In this document: in pieces, positions 1 to 5,988 of the stretch
How positions within the stretch are numbered: position 1 is the first letter of the stretch
Layout of the letters: the number at the start of each line of letters is the position of its first letter
From: an uncultured Lacinutrix sp.
GTDB taxonomy: Bacteria; Bacteroidota; Bacteroidia; Flavobacteriales; Flavobacteriaceae
Length of the DNA: 6,673 nt
Direction of reading: 5' to 3'
Assembly: GCA_937916035.1 (NCBI GenBank)
Contig: CALGIH010000036.1
Span: 1 to 6,673 of the forward strand
Notes under the pieces: model-generated
Seen by the model: only the letters and a program-made list of their open reading frames with translations
Told to the model about the DNA's origin: nothing
Database searches by the model: none
Translations under genes and position numbers: made by a program

Positions 1-960
1 GATAATACATATAATAGCCAAGTTGTGTTACAATAGATAATTTATTGATAAACAACTCATGGCCAACAAACACACCTAGACGTTTATAATCTGTATCTGC
101 ATCAATTTCATTTTCAAGAAAACCAACCGATTGATAGTAAATTAATTCTTTCAAAAAATTAGAGAAAAAGACATCAACTCCAAATTGGATAGCACTCTTT
201 CTATTCAATCGTTTATCTGCATAAGCAGACACAATATAAAACGGAAACTGACCACTGCCTAGAACATCACTTTCATTCAAACCACTTCTGAAAACAAAAT
301 TATAGTTTATTGGTTGTTTGAATTTTTTATCATCACTTAAATCATACTGATATTCGGGATCTTCATCATCAAAATTATAAGTAAGTCCAGCATTAATAGT
401 CAAAGAATTTATACTTGTATTTGGTGCTTTTACGTTGTCATTTGAATAATGCAAGAGCGACAAACCAGCTTGAAATCCGAAATTATCAAAAATCCGCGCC
501 TTTTTATAGTTAATCATAATATAAGTATCACTCATTATTTTAGTACCAAAAGCAATGTTTTTATGATTGGTATCTTTGTCATAAGGGTTTGCGGTGAGAG
601 CCAGCCCTTGACCAATTCGAACCATTAAATTTCTATTTAAGAAATAAAAATTATAATGACCATAAAGTGCATAATTATTACCAAGAACTTTATTTTTTAA
701 ATTCTGATAACTGAATGACACTCCGTAATCAGGGTAATTATAACGTTGTTCCCAAGTGTTGAACCCAAATGTTTTTTTGTTCCAACTAACAATAACTCCT
801 TCAGGATGTCTTTAATTAGATGTAAAATATCATCATTGTGAAGTGCAATATTTTCTGCAAAATAATTAATGTCAAGGCTAGAAAATGTAGACAATTTCTG
901 TTCTTGAGCAAAGCCGAAAAACTGAAAGCCAACAAATAATAAAAACAGTAATTTCCTCAT
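1..960 (-). pseudogene. PagL-like lipid A deacylase / acyloxyacyl hydrolase homologue, frameshifted and cut by the left edge
   Basis: The gene starts at the ATG at 960 with a clear signal peptide (MRKLLFLLFVGFQFFGFAQ), so the product is exported, probably as an outer-membrane beta-barrel. The first frame is good for about 50 residues. A single-base loss near 810 then sends it to a stop at 697-699. If one base is restored, the other frame is open without a stop from about 809 to the left edge, giving about 320 residues with alternating barrel-like strands (for example NYNFVFRSGLNESD, HELFINKLSIVTQLGYYMYY). The PagL signature HYSNDNVKAPN is at 451-419; H171 and S173 in the restored numbering match the catalytic His and Ser of PagL lipid A 3-O-deacylase. 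The third triad residue, Glu in Pseudomonas PagL, is Asn here (409-407). The start lies 33 bases after metF. The family call is by recognition. Whether the frameshift is real or a sequencing error cannot be decided from this sequence. Confidence 0.75.
805..814 (-). other. single-base frameshift site in the PagL-like gene
   Basis: On the coding strand the frame reads ...CAT CTA ATT AAA GAC ATC CTG and fails. One added base gives ATT AAA GGA CAT CCT GAA GGA (IKGHPEG), which flows into the conserved-looking VSWNKKTFGFNTWEQRYNYP. The simplest reading is a loss of one G from a GG pair (C at 810 on the plus strand). No slippery heptamer fits the zero frame here, and a slip on AAA would re-pair as TAA, so programmed frameshifting is unlikely. 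Confidence 0.75.
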
Positions 961-969
961 AATTGTTGG

Positions 970-977
970 CAAATATA
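970..977 (-). promoter_or_regulatory. possible Bacteroidota -7 promoter element for the PagL-like gene
   Basis: The minus strand reads TATATTTG, matching the TAnnTTTG -7 consensus of the Bacteroidota primary sigma factor. It ends ten bases before the ATG at 960, so a transcript from it would have only a few leader bases. I see no clean TTG at the expected -33 position (the region reads TATTTTAGCG), which weakens the call. It would let the barrel gene be transcribed apart from metF. Confidence 0.35.
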
Positions 978-993
978 GCGAATTAAAATAACG

Positions 994-1950
994 CTAAAAT
1001 ATCTGCGAAGCGATGCTTTTTATATTGTCACTTTTCCCCATAGAATAATAGTGTAATACCGGAATTCCTGCTTTTTTAAGTTCTTTTGATTGCTGAATGC
1101 ACCATTCAATACCAACTTGTTTTACTTGCGCATTGTCTTTGCATTTTACAATGGCGATAATTAAATCTTCAGGTAAATCTACATGAAAACGATGCGGAAT
1201 TAAATTCAGTTGTTTTCTGGTTGCAATCGGTTTTAATCCTGGAATAATTGGCACAGTAATATCTGCTTTTCTGCATTTTTCTACAAAATCAAAATACTTC
1301 TGATTGTCAAAAAACATTTGAGTGACTACATATTCAGCGCCATTTTTTATTTTCTTTTTCAAGAAATGAATATCACTATCTAAACTTGGTGCTTCCATGT
1401 GTTTCTCTGGATAAGCAGCTACACCAACACAAAAATTGGTGGTTGAGGAATTTAAAAGCTCTTCATCTAGATAATTCCCTTTGTTTAAATCTTGAATTTG
1501 AGCTACCAATTCACTTGCATACGCATGACCTTCGCGCTCTGGTTTAAAATAAGTTTCGCTTTTCACAGCATCACCTCGCAATGCCATGACATTGTTAATG
1601 CCTAAAAAGTCCAAATCAATTAAGAAATTTTCTGTGTCTTCTTTAGTGAAACCACCACACAAAATATGAGGAATTGCATCCACAGCATATTTGTTTTGAA
1701 TGGCTGCACAAATACCAACTGTTCCAGGACGCTTTTTAACCACTTGCTTTTTTAACAATCCGTTTTCAAGTTCTTTAAACACATACTCCTCACGATGATA
1801 AGTCACATCAATAAAAGGAGGTTTAAATTCCATTAAAGGATCTATATTATCAAAAATAGATTGAATGTGTTGCCCTTTTAAAGGAGGTAATATTTCAAAT
1901 GAAAACTGTGTGTTTCCATTGGCGTTTTTTATGTGTTCTATTACTTTCAT
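994..1950 (-). CDS. metF: 5,10-methylenetetrahydrofolate reductase MetF
   Basis: This flavoprotein reduces 5,10-methylenetetrahydrofolate to 5-methyltetrahydrofolate in the cytoplasm, the methyl donor used by the MetH proteins encoded just upstream. The 318-residue product is a single TIM-barrel catalytic domain, without the C-terminal regulatory domain of eukaryotic enzymes. Visible family marks are FSFEILPP near residues 16-23 (E19 matches E28 of E. coli MetF, the proposed general acid), DVTYHREEY near 48-56, NNVMALRGD ending at D127 (E. coli D120), YPEKH near 180, TQMFFDN near 210-216 (the Gln matches E. coli Q183), and PGLKPI near 237-242. I chose the ATG at 1950 because homologues begin close to MKVIEHI. 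The in-frame GTG at 1962 lies inside a hairpin and would add only four residues. The gene lies downstream of metH in the same direction, separated by a 258-base gap, so it may have its own promoter, although I cannot identify one. No terminator is evident after it. Confidence 0.96.
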   Translation of the reverse strand: MKVIEHIKNANGNTQFSFEILPPLKGQHIQSIFDNIDPLMEFKPPFIDVTYHREEYVFKELENGLLKKQVVKKRPGTVGICAAIQNKYAVDAIPHILCGGFTKEDTENFLIDLDFLGINNVMALRGDAVKSETYFKPEREGHAYASELVAQIQDLNKGNYLDEELLNSSTTNFCVGVAAYPEKHMEAPSLDSDIHFLKKKIKNGAEYVVTQMFFDNQKYFDFVEKCRKADITVPIIPGLKPIATRKQLNLIPHRFHVDLPEDLIIAIVKCKDNAQVKQVGIEWCIQQSKELKKAGIPVLHYYSMGKSDNIKSIASQIF

Positions 1951-1954
1951 AATA

Positions 1955-1975
1955 TTTCCCACGAAAGTGGGAATC
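1955..1975. repeat. short palindrome at the metF start, possible dispersed-repeat copy
   Basis: On the plus strand TTCCCAC (1956-1962) and GTGGGAA (1967-1973) form a perfect 7-bp stem around a GAAA loop. The 3' arm continues as GGGAATC. The pattern ATTCC-xxCGAAAGxx-GGAATC resembles the two related copies at 2004-2029 and 4929-4954, but with CAC/GTG in place of TGC/GCA. It sits five to seven bases upstream of the metF ATG, so in the metF mRNA the hairpin would lie where the ribosome binds. Confidence 0.6.
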
Positions 1976-2003
1976 TTTTTTAATTACTAATTTTATTCAA
2001 AGT

Positions 2004-2029
2004 GGATTCCTGCTTGCTTAGGAATGACA
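2004..2029. repeat. dispersed palindromic repeat copy in the metH-metF gap
   Basis: The sequence begins GGATTCCTGC and ends GGAATGACA. Arms ATTCCT (2006-2011) and AGGAAT (2020-2025) form a 6-bp stem with an 8-base loop. It matches the copy at 4929-4954 in the same orientation at 20 of 26 positions, with differences only in the central part (positions 11-18). From memory this resembles a repeat common between genes in Flavobacteriaceae; that was not checked. Confidence 0.65.
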
Positions 2030-2038
2030 ATGATTACT

Positions 2039-2131
2039 TCATATTGATGTTAAATAAGCTGTAACTAAAGCTAGAGTTGTTAATAGCACTATTTGAATTA
2101 CAAACCTTATTTCTAATCGATACTTTTTCAT
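2039..2131 (-). CDS. possible 30-residue single-pass membrane peptide
   Basis: I do not recognise this gene. The frame runs ATG (2131) to TGA (2039) and encodes a basic N-terminus, MKKYRLEIRF, followed by about 20 mostly hydrophobic residues, including VIQIVLLTTLALVTAYL. That fits one membrane helix with the positive end in the cytoplasm. The start is preceded by the A-rich AAACAAACATAGTA, typical of flavobacterial translation starts. It lies 77 bases after the metH stop and 88 bases before the metF ATG, in the same direction, and so would be co-transcribed with them. Against it: the frame is very short, AT-rich DNA readily yields hydrophobic peptides, and I know of no family match. If real, it is a small membrane protein of unknown function in a methionine operon. 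Confidence 0.4.
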   Translation of the reverse strand: MKKYRLEIRFVIQIVLLTTLALVTAYLTSI

Positions 2132-2147
2132 TACTATGTTTGTTTAA

Positions 2148-2163
2148 AATCTTCTACAAGATT
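2148..2163. repeat. short inverted repeat between metH and the small frame
   Basis: AATCTT (2148-2153) and AAGATT (2158-2163) form a perfect 6-bp stem with a 4-base loop. On the transcribed strand the 3' arm runs into a short T stretch (AAGATTTTAAAC). The stem has only one G-C pair per arm, so any terminator activity would be weak. Confidence 0.35.
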
Positions 2164-2186
2164 ATCTGTTTATTTTGTCTTTACTA

Positions 2187-2212
2187 TTAACTAATTTCAA
2201 AGAAATTGTTAA
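2187..2212. repeat. inverted repeat straddling the metH stop codon, possible weak terminator
   Basis: On the coding strand TTAAC plus AATTTC (2212-2202) pairs with GAAATT plus GTTAA (2198-2193 and 2191-2187) around a TTT/AAA loop. That is an 11-bp stem with a single bulged base at 2192. The TAA stop codon of metH (2211-2209) lies inside the 5' arm. No run of T follows, so this is not a standard intrinsic terminator. It could slow 3' exonucleases or attenuate read-through to metF. Confidence 0.45.
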
Positions 2213-4911
2213 TTTTCAGCCAAGTTTGGATTCAACCATTTTCTGGCTTCTTCATTTGAAATTCCTCTACGTTTTGAATAATCTTTTAATTGGTCCTCCG
2301 TTATTTTCCCCAATCCAAAATATCGAGCTTCAGGATTTCCAAGATAATAACCACTTACACTTGCTGCTGGCCACATTGCTAGACTTTCTGTAAGCTTTAC
2401 ACCAATATTTTCATCAACATTTAATAAATCCCAAATGGTCTTTTTTTCCAAATGATCTGGACACGCAGGATAACCTGGAGCTGGACGAATTCCTTTATAA
2501 CTTTCTTTAATCAGTTCAGCATTACTTAAATCTTCATTTTGAGCATAACTCCAATGCTTAGTTCTTACTTCTTTATGCAAATATTCGGCAAAAGCTTCTG
2601 CTAATCTATCTGCCAATGCTTTTATCATAATCGCATTATAATCATCAAGATTTGCTTCAAATTGTGTTGCTAATTCCTGTGTTCCAAATCCTGTTGATAC
2701 ACAAAATGCTCCAATATAATCTTGCCTTCCTGAATCTTTTGGCGCAATAAAATCTGCTAAGGCAATATTTGGTTTCCCTTCTGCTTTTTTGGATTGTTGA
2801 CGAAGGGTTAGGAAGTTTAGTTTTCCTTCCTTGTCTTCGACTTCGCTCAGACTGACAGAAGAAAGGTCTAATTCTATATCATCATCGTTAATAGTATTTG
2901 CTGGAAACAGTCCGAAAACTGCTTTTGCTTTCAACAACTTCTCATCAAAGATTCGTTTTAGTAATTCTAGAGCATCATTAAATAATTCGGTTGCTTGGCT
3001 ACCTACAACTACATCATTTAAAATATCTGGATACTTTCCATGCAAATCCCAACTTCTAAAAAATGGAGACCAATCAATATAAGTCTCAAGTTTTTTGATA
3101 TCAAAATCTTCAATTATTTGAATGCCTAATTGCTTTGGCTTTACAATTTCAGAATTTTTCCAATCAATTTTGAATTTATTTTTTCGAGCCTCTTCAATTG
3201 AAATAAACTCTTTTTGTCTTCCTCTTTTTAGAAATTGCTCACGGAATTTATCGTACTCTTCTCTAATTTGCTCTTTATAAACGGTATTATCTTTCCGAAG
3301 CAAATTCCCAACTACTGTTACAGCTCTTGAAGCATCATTAACATGAACCACAGAATGGCTATAATTAGGCGCGATTTTTACAGCAGAATGCGCTCTTGAT
3401 GTTGTTGCTCCACCAATAATTAGTGGAATTTTGATGTCTCTTTTTTCAAGCTCTTTAGACATGTAAACCATTTCGTCTAGTGATGGCGTAATTAAACCGC
3501 TCAGACCAATGATATCGACCTTCTCTTTTATAGCAATTTCAATAATTTTTTCAGGAGGCACCATCACACCTAAGTCAATAATTTCGTAGTTATTACAACC
3601 TAAAACAACGCTTACAATATTTTTACCAATATCATGCACATCACCTTTTACCGTAGCCATAAGAATACGACCTGAAAATTCTTGTTTTCCATCTTTTTCA
3701 GCTTCAATAAACGGCTGTAAATAAGCCACAGCTCTTTTCATCACGCGAGCAGATTTAACTACTTGTGGTAAGAACATTTTGCCACTTCCAAATAAATCGC
3801 CAACCACATTCATTCCAATCATTAAATGCCCTTCAATAACATCAATTGGTTTATTGGACATTAATCGCGCTTCTTCAACATCTTCAATTATAAAAGCATC
3901 AATTCCTTTAACTAATGCATGTGTGATTCTGTCTTGTATAGGATCATTTCGCCATTCTTGAATTGCAGTTTCTTCCTCTCGCTTCTGTCCTTTAACTGAC
4001 TCTGCAAAATCTAATAACCGATCTGTAGCATCCTCTCTTCTATCAAAAAGCACATCCTCAACACACAGCAATAAATCTTTATCTATTTCATCATAAACTT
4101 CCAACATGGATGGATTTACGATGCCTAAATTCATTCCGTTTTGAATGGCATGGTATAAAAATGAAGAGTGCATTGCTTCGCGAACTGCATCATTCCCTCG
4201 AAATGAAAACGACACATTACTTACACCTCCAGAAACATTGGCATAAGGCAAATTTTCACGAATCCATTTTGTGGCTTGAAAATAATCTAAAGCATTTTTA
4301 CGATGCTCATCCAACCCTGTAGCTACCGGAAAAATATTAGGGTCGAAAATAATATCCTGAGGAGGGAAATTAACTACATCTACCAAAATATCATACGAAC
4401 GTTTACAAATATCAATACGTCTTTGGTAATTGTCTGCTTGGCCAACCTCATCAAATGCCATCACAACCACAGCTGCTCCATAACGCTTCACCAATTTTGC
4501 TTGTCGAATAAATTCTGTTTCACCTTCTTTTAAACTAATAGAATTAACAACTGATTTTCCTTGAACAACTTTCAATCCAGCTTCAAGGATTTCCCATTTG
4601 GAGCTATCAATCATTACTGGAATTCTTGCAATATCTGGTTCGGAAGCAATAAGATTTAAAAAGGTTGTCATGGCATAAACACCATCAAGCATGCCTTCAT
4701 CCATATTGACATCCAAAATTTGTGCACCTCCTTCAACTTGGTGACGAGCAACTTCTATAGCTTCGTTATATTTTTCTTCTTTAATTAAACGCAAAAACTT
4801 CCGCGAACCTGTGACATTGGTGCGTTCACCAATATTAATAAAATTACTTTCAGGAGTTACAACTAAAGGTTCAAGTCCTGAGAGTGTGAGATATTTTTTC
4901 GTTTTGGTCAT
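2209..4911 (-). CDS. metH: cobalamin-dependent methionine synthase, pterin, cobalamin and activation domains
   Basis: This 900-residue protein carries the methyl from 5-methyltetrahydrofolate through cobalamin to homocysteine held on the partner protein encoded just upstream. Domains in order: pterin-binding TIM barrel, about 20-285 ([14 protein letters not shown] at 26-39); helical cap, about 325-405; cobalamin-binding Rossmann fold, about 413-545, with GDVHDIG at 423-429, where H426 matches the cobalt ligand H759 of E. coli and D424 matches D757, and S477 matching S810; and the AdoMet-dependent activation domain, about 590-900, with [12 protein letters not shown] at 809-820 (R809 and Y814 match E. 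coli R1134 and Y1139). All key residues are present, so it should be active and reactivatable. The homocysteine domain is absent, being a separate gene that ends 27 bases upstream. Residues 685-693 derive from an in-frame dispersed repeat in a loop of the activation domain. The start ATG at 4911 ([16 protein letters not shown]) follows the A-rich GAAAAGACTTAG. Confidence 0.97.
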   Translation of the reverse strand: MTKTKKYLTLSGLEPLVVTPESNFINIGERTNVTGSRKFLRLIKEEKYNEAIEVARHQVEGGAQILDVNMDEGMLDGVYAMTTFLNLIASEPDIARIPVMIDSSKWEILEAGLKVVQGKSVVNSISLKEGETEFIRQAKLVKRYGAAVVVMAFDEVGQADNYQRRIDICKRSYDILVDVVNFPPQDIIFDPNIFPVATGLDEHRKNALDYFQATKWIRENLPYANVSGGVSNVSFSFRGNDAVREAMHSSFLYHAIQNGMNLGIVNPSMLEVYDEIDKDLLLCVEDVLFDRREDATDRLLDFAESVKGQKREEETAIQEWRNDPIQDRITHALVKGIDAFIIEDVEEARLMSNKPIDVIEGHLMIGMNVVGDLFGSGKMFLPQVVKSARVMKRAVAYLQPFIEAEKDGKQEFSGRILMATVKGDVHDIGKNIVSVVLGCNNYEIIDLGVMVPPEKIIEIAIKEKVDIIGLSGLITPSLDEMVYMSKELEKRDIKIPLIIGGATTSRAHSAVKIAPNYSHSVVHVNDASRAVTVVGNLLRKDNTVYKEQIREEYDKFREQFLKRGRQKEFISIEEARKNKFKIDWKNSEIVKPKQLGIQIIEDFDIKKLETYIDWSPFFRSWDLHGKYPDILNDVVVGSQATELFNDALELLKRIFDEKLLKAKAVFGLFPANTINDDDIELDLSSVSLSEVEDKEGKLNFLTLRQQSKKAEGKPNIALADFIAPKDSGRQDYIGAFCVSTGFGTQELATQFEANLDDYNAIMIKALADRLAEAFAEYLHKEVRTKHWSYAQNEDLSNAELIKESYKGIRPAPGYPACPDHLEKKTIWDLLNVDENIGVKLTESLAMWPAASVSGYYLGNPEARYFGLGKITEDQLKDYSKRRGISNEEARKWLNPNLAEN
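2833..2858 (-). repeat. dispersed repeat inserted in frame within metH
   Basis: The coding strand reads CTGTCAGTCTGAGCGAAG followed by TCGAAGAC. From memory this is the core of a repeat found widely between genes in Bacteroidota (GTCAGTCTGAGCGAAGTCGA type, with the TCAGTCTGA near-palindrome). Here it is translated as SVSLSEVED, residues 685-693, between the conserved DDIEL (677-681) and TLRQQ (702-706) of the activation domain. E. coli MetH, as I recall it, has a shorter segment of about 14 residues between these points against about 20 here, so the repeat adds several residues without breaking the frame. Confidence 0.6.
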
Positions 4912-4928
4912 CTAAGTCTTTTCAATAT

Positions 4929-4954
4929 GGATTCCTGCCTATGCAAGAATGACA
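4929..4954. repeat. dispersed palindromic repeat overlapping the 3' end of the homocysteine-domain metH gene
   Basis: The sequence begins GGATTCCTGC and ends AAGAATGACA, matching the copy at 2004-2029 at 20 of 26 positions. On the transcribed strand ATTCTTGC pairs with GCAGGAAT (8 bp, counting one G-U) around the loop ATAG. That loop contains the TAG stop codon of the upstream gene (4941-4939). The repeat therefore supplies the last codons and the stop, and the hairpin lies between the two metH genes. Confidence 0.65.
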
Positions 4955-5940
4955 ATCTCTCTTGGTTTATAATTTTGTGCCACTTCAGCAATGGCTTTAA
5001 TGTGTTCAGGATTCGTTCCGCAACATCCACCAATAATATTTATGAGGCCATCTTGAAGATAATCTTCAATAAGTTGTTGCATTTGTTTTGGTGTTTGATC
5101 ATACTCTCCAAATGCATTTGGTAATCCAGCATTTGGGTGTGCAGAGGTATAAAAATCAGTCGCAATTGATAATCGCTGCAAGTATGGTTTTAATTGTTCA
5201 GCTCCTAAAGCACAATTAAAGCCTACGCTTAATAACGGAATATGAGAAATGGAAGCTAAAAATGCTTCAACGGTTTGTCCAGATAAAGTTCTACCCGAAG
5301 CATCCGTAATGGTTCCTGACACCATCACTGGAATATCAGAATTTTGTGTTTCTTTTACTTCTTCAATGGCAAATAATGCTGCTTTTGCATTGAGCGTATC
5401 AAAAATAGTTTCTACCAAAAGCACATCGACTCCTCCATCAATCAAAGCCTCAACTTGTTGCTTATAAGCGATTCTTAATTCATCAAACGTAATAGCACGA
5501 TATTCTGGTCTGTTGACATCTGGTGATAAGCTTGCTGTTTTGTTTGTTGGACCAATACTTCCTGCAACAAAGCGTGGCTTTTCAGGATTGGCTTTTGTAA
5601 ATTCATCAGCAACTTGTTTGGCTATTTTTGCCGATTCATAATTAAGTTCATACACCAATTCTTCCAAGTTATAATCAGCCATGGCAATGGTAGTACCAGA
5701 AAATGTATTCGTTTCAACGATATCTGCTCCAGCTTCAAAATACTTTCTGTGTACTTCTGCAATTGCTTCAGGTTGCGTGATTGAAAGTAAATCGTTATTC
5801 CCCTTTAAAGAGGAAGGATAGTTTTTAAAACGCTCACCACGAAAATCTTCTTCTGTAAAGTTATATTGCTGCAACATGGTTCCCATGGCTCCATCGAGGA
5901 CTAAGATTCTTTTTTTTATTTCCTGTTTTATACTACTCAT
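4939..5940 (-). CDS. metH: methionine synthase homocysteine-binding subunit (MetH N-terminal domain)
   Basis: This 333-residue protein is the homocysteine S-methyltransferase barrel of MetH, which binds homocysteine through zinc and accepts the methyl from methylcobalamin on the larger partner protein. Visible marks are [11 protein letters not shown] at 15-25, [13 protein letters not shown] at 71-83, [16 protein letters not shown] near 127-142, [12 protein letters not shown] with zinc ligand C243, and [10 protein letters not shown] with zinc ligands C306 and C307 (E. coli C247, C310, C311). In E. coli this domain is fused to the rest of MetH; a separate gene is, to my knowledge, usual in Flavobacteriaceae. 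The frame ends just after the domain, and the final IVILA plus the stop codon come from a dispersed repeat (4929-4954). It starts 48 bases after the homoserine dehydrogenase stop and ends 27 bases before the second metH gene, consistent with one transcript. The ATG at 5940 follows an A-rich stretch (AAAAAGAAAATAAT). It could also be annotated as a BHMT/YitJ-type homocysteine methyltransferase, but the neighbour makes MetH clear. Confidence 0.95.
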   Translation of the reverse strand: MSSIKQEIKKRILVLDGAMGTMLQQYNFTEEDFRGERFKNYPSSLKGNNDLLSITQPEAIAEVHRKYFEAGADIVETNTFSGTTIAMADYNLEELVYELNYESAKIAKQVADEFTKANPEKPRFVAGSIGPTNKTASLSPDVNRPEYRAITFDELRIAYKQQVEALIDGGVDVLLVETIFDTLNAKAALFAIEEVKETQNSDIPVMVSGTITDASGRTLSGQTVEAFLASISHIPLLSVGFNCALGAEQLKPYLQRLSIATDFYTSAHPNAGLPNAFGEYDQTPKQMQQLIEDYLQDGLINIIGGCCGTNPEHIKAIAEVAQNYKPREIVILA

Positions 5941-5988
5941 ATTATTTTCTTTTTATTAGTCCTTGACTGTGAAAGAACAGACAGTTAT

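Noticed and set aside
697..808. The shifted tail after residue 50 of the PagL-like gene as genuine protein sequence
   Set aside because: The tail (KDILKELLLVGTKKHLG and on) has no barrel pattern, while the other frame over the same bases gives the family-like VSWNKKTFGFNTWEQRYNYP.
805..814. Programmed -1 frameshifting as the explanation for the break in the PagL-like gene
   Set aside because: No X XXY YYZ slippery heptamer is in the zero frame, and slipping back from AAA would place the tRNA on TAA.
960..972. TTG at 972 as the start of the PagL-like gene
   Set aside because: It would add four residues before the signal peptide and overlaps the putative promoter motif; the ATG at 960 starts a normal signal peptide.
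1948..1962. GTG at 1962 as the start of metF
   Set aside because: It adds only MGNI, lies inside a stable hairpin, and homologues begin near MKVIEHI; the ATG at 1950 is better.
2831..3082. Plus-strand open frames opposite metH and other genes (also near 2175, 3779, 4110, 4303, 4927, 5249 and 6317)
   Set aside because: All are antisense to well-supported genes, have no recognisable domains, and have the composition expected of shadow frames.
5798..5815. Near-palindrome TTCCCCTTTAAAGAGGAA in the homocysteine-domain gene, and a similar CCTTTTAAAGG near 1875 in metF
   Set aside because: Both arise from conserved codons for Leu-Lys-Gly (SSLKGNN and PPLKGQ), so protein conservation explains them without a repeat.
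5941..5988. Hairpin ACTGT...ACAGT or a SAM riboswitch ahead of metH
   Set aside because: The stem is only 5 bp with a 10-base loop and no T tract, and 48 bases is too short for SAM-I; no SAM-II-like pseudoknot pattern was seen. Any such switch would be upstream of the right edge.
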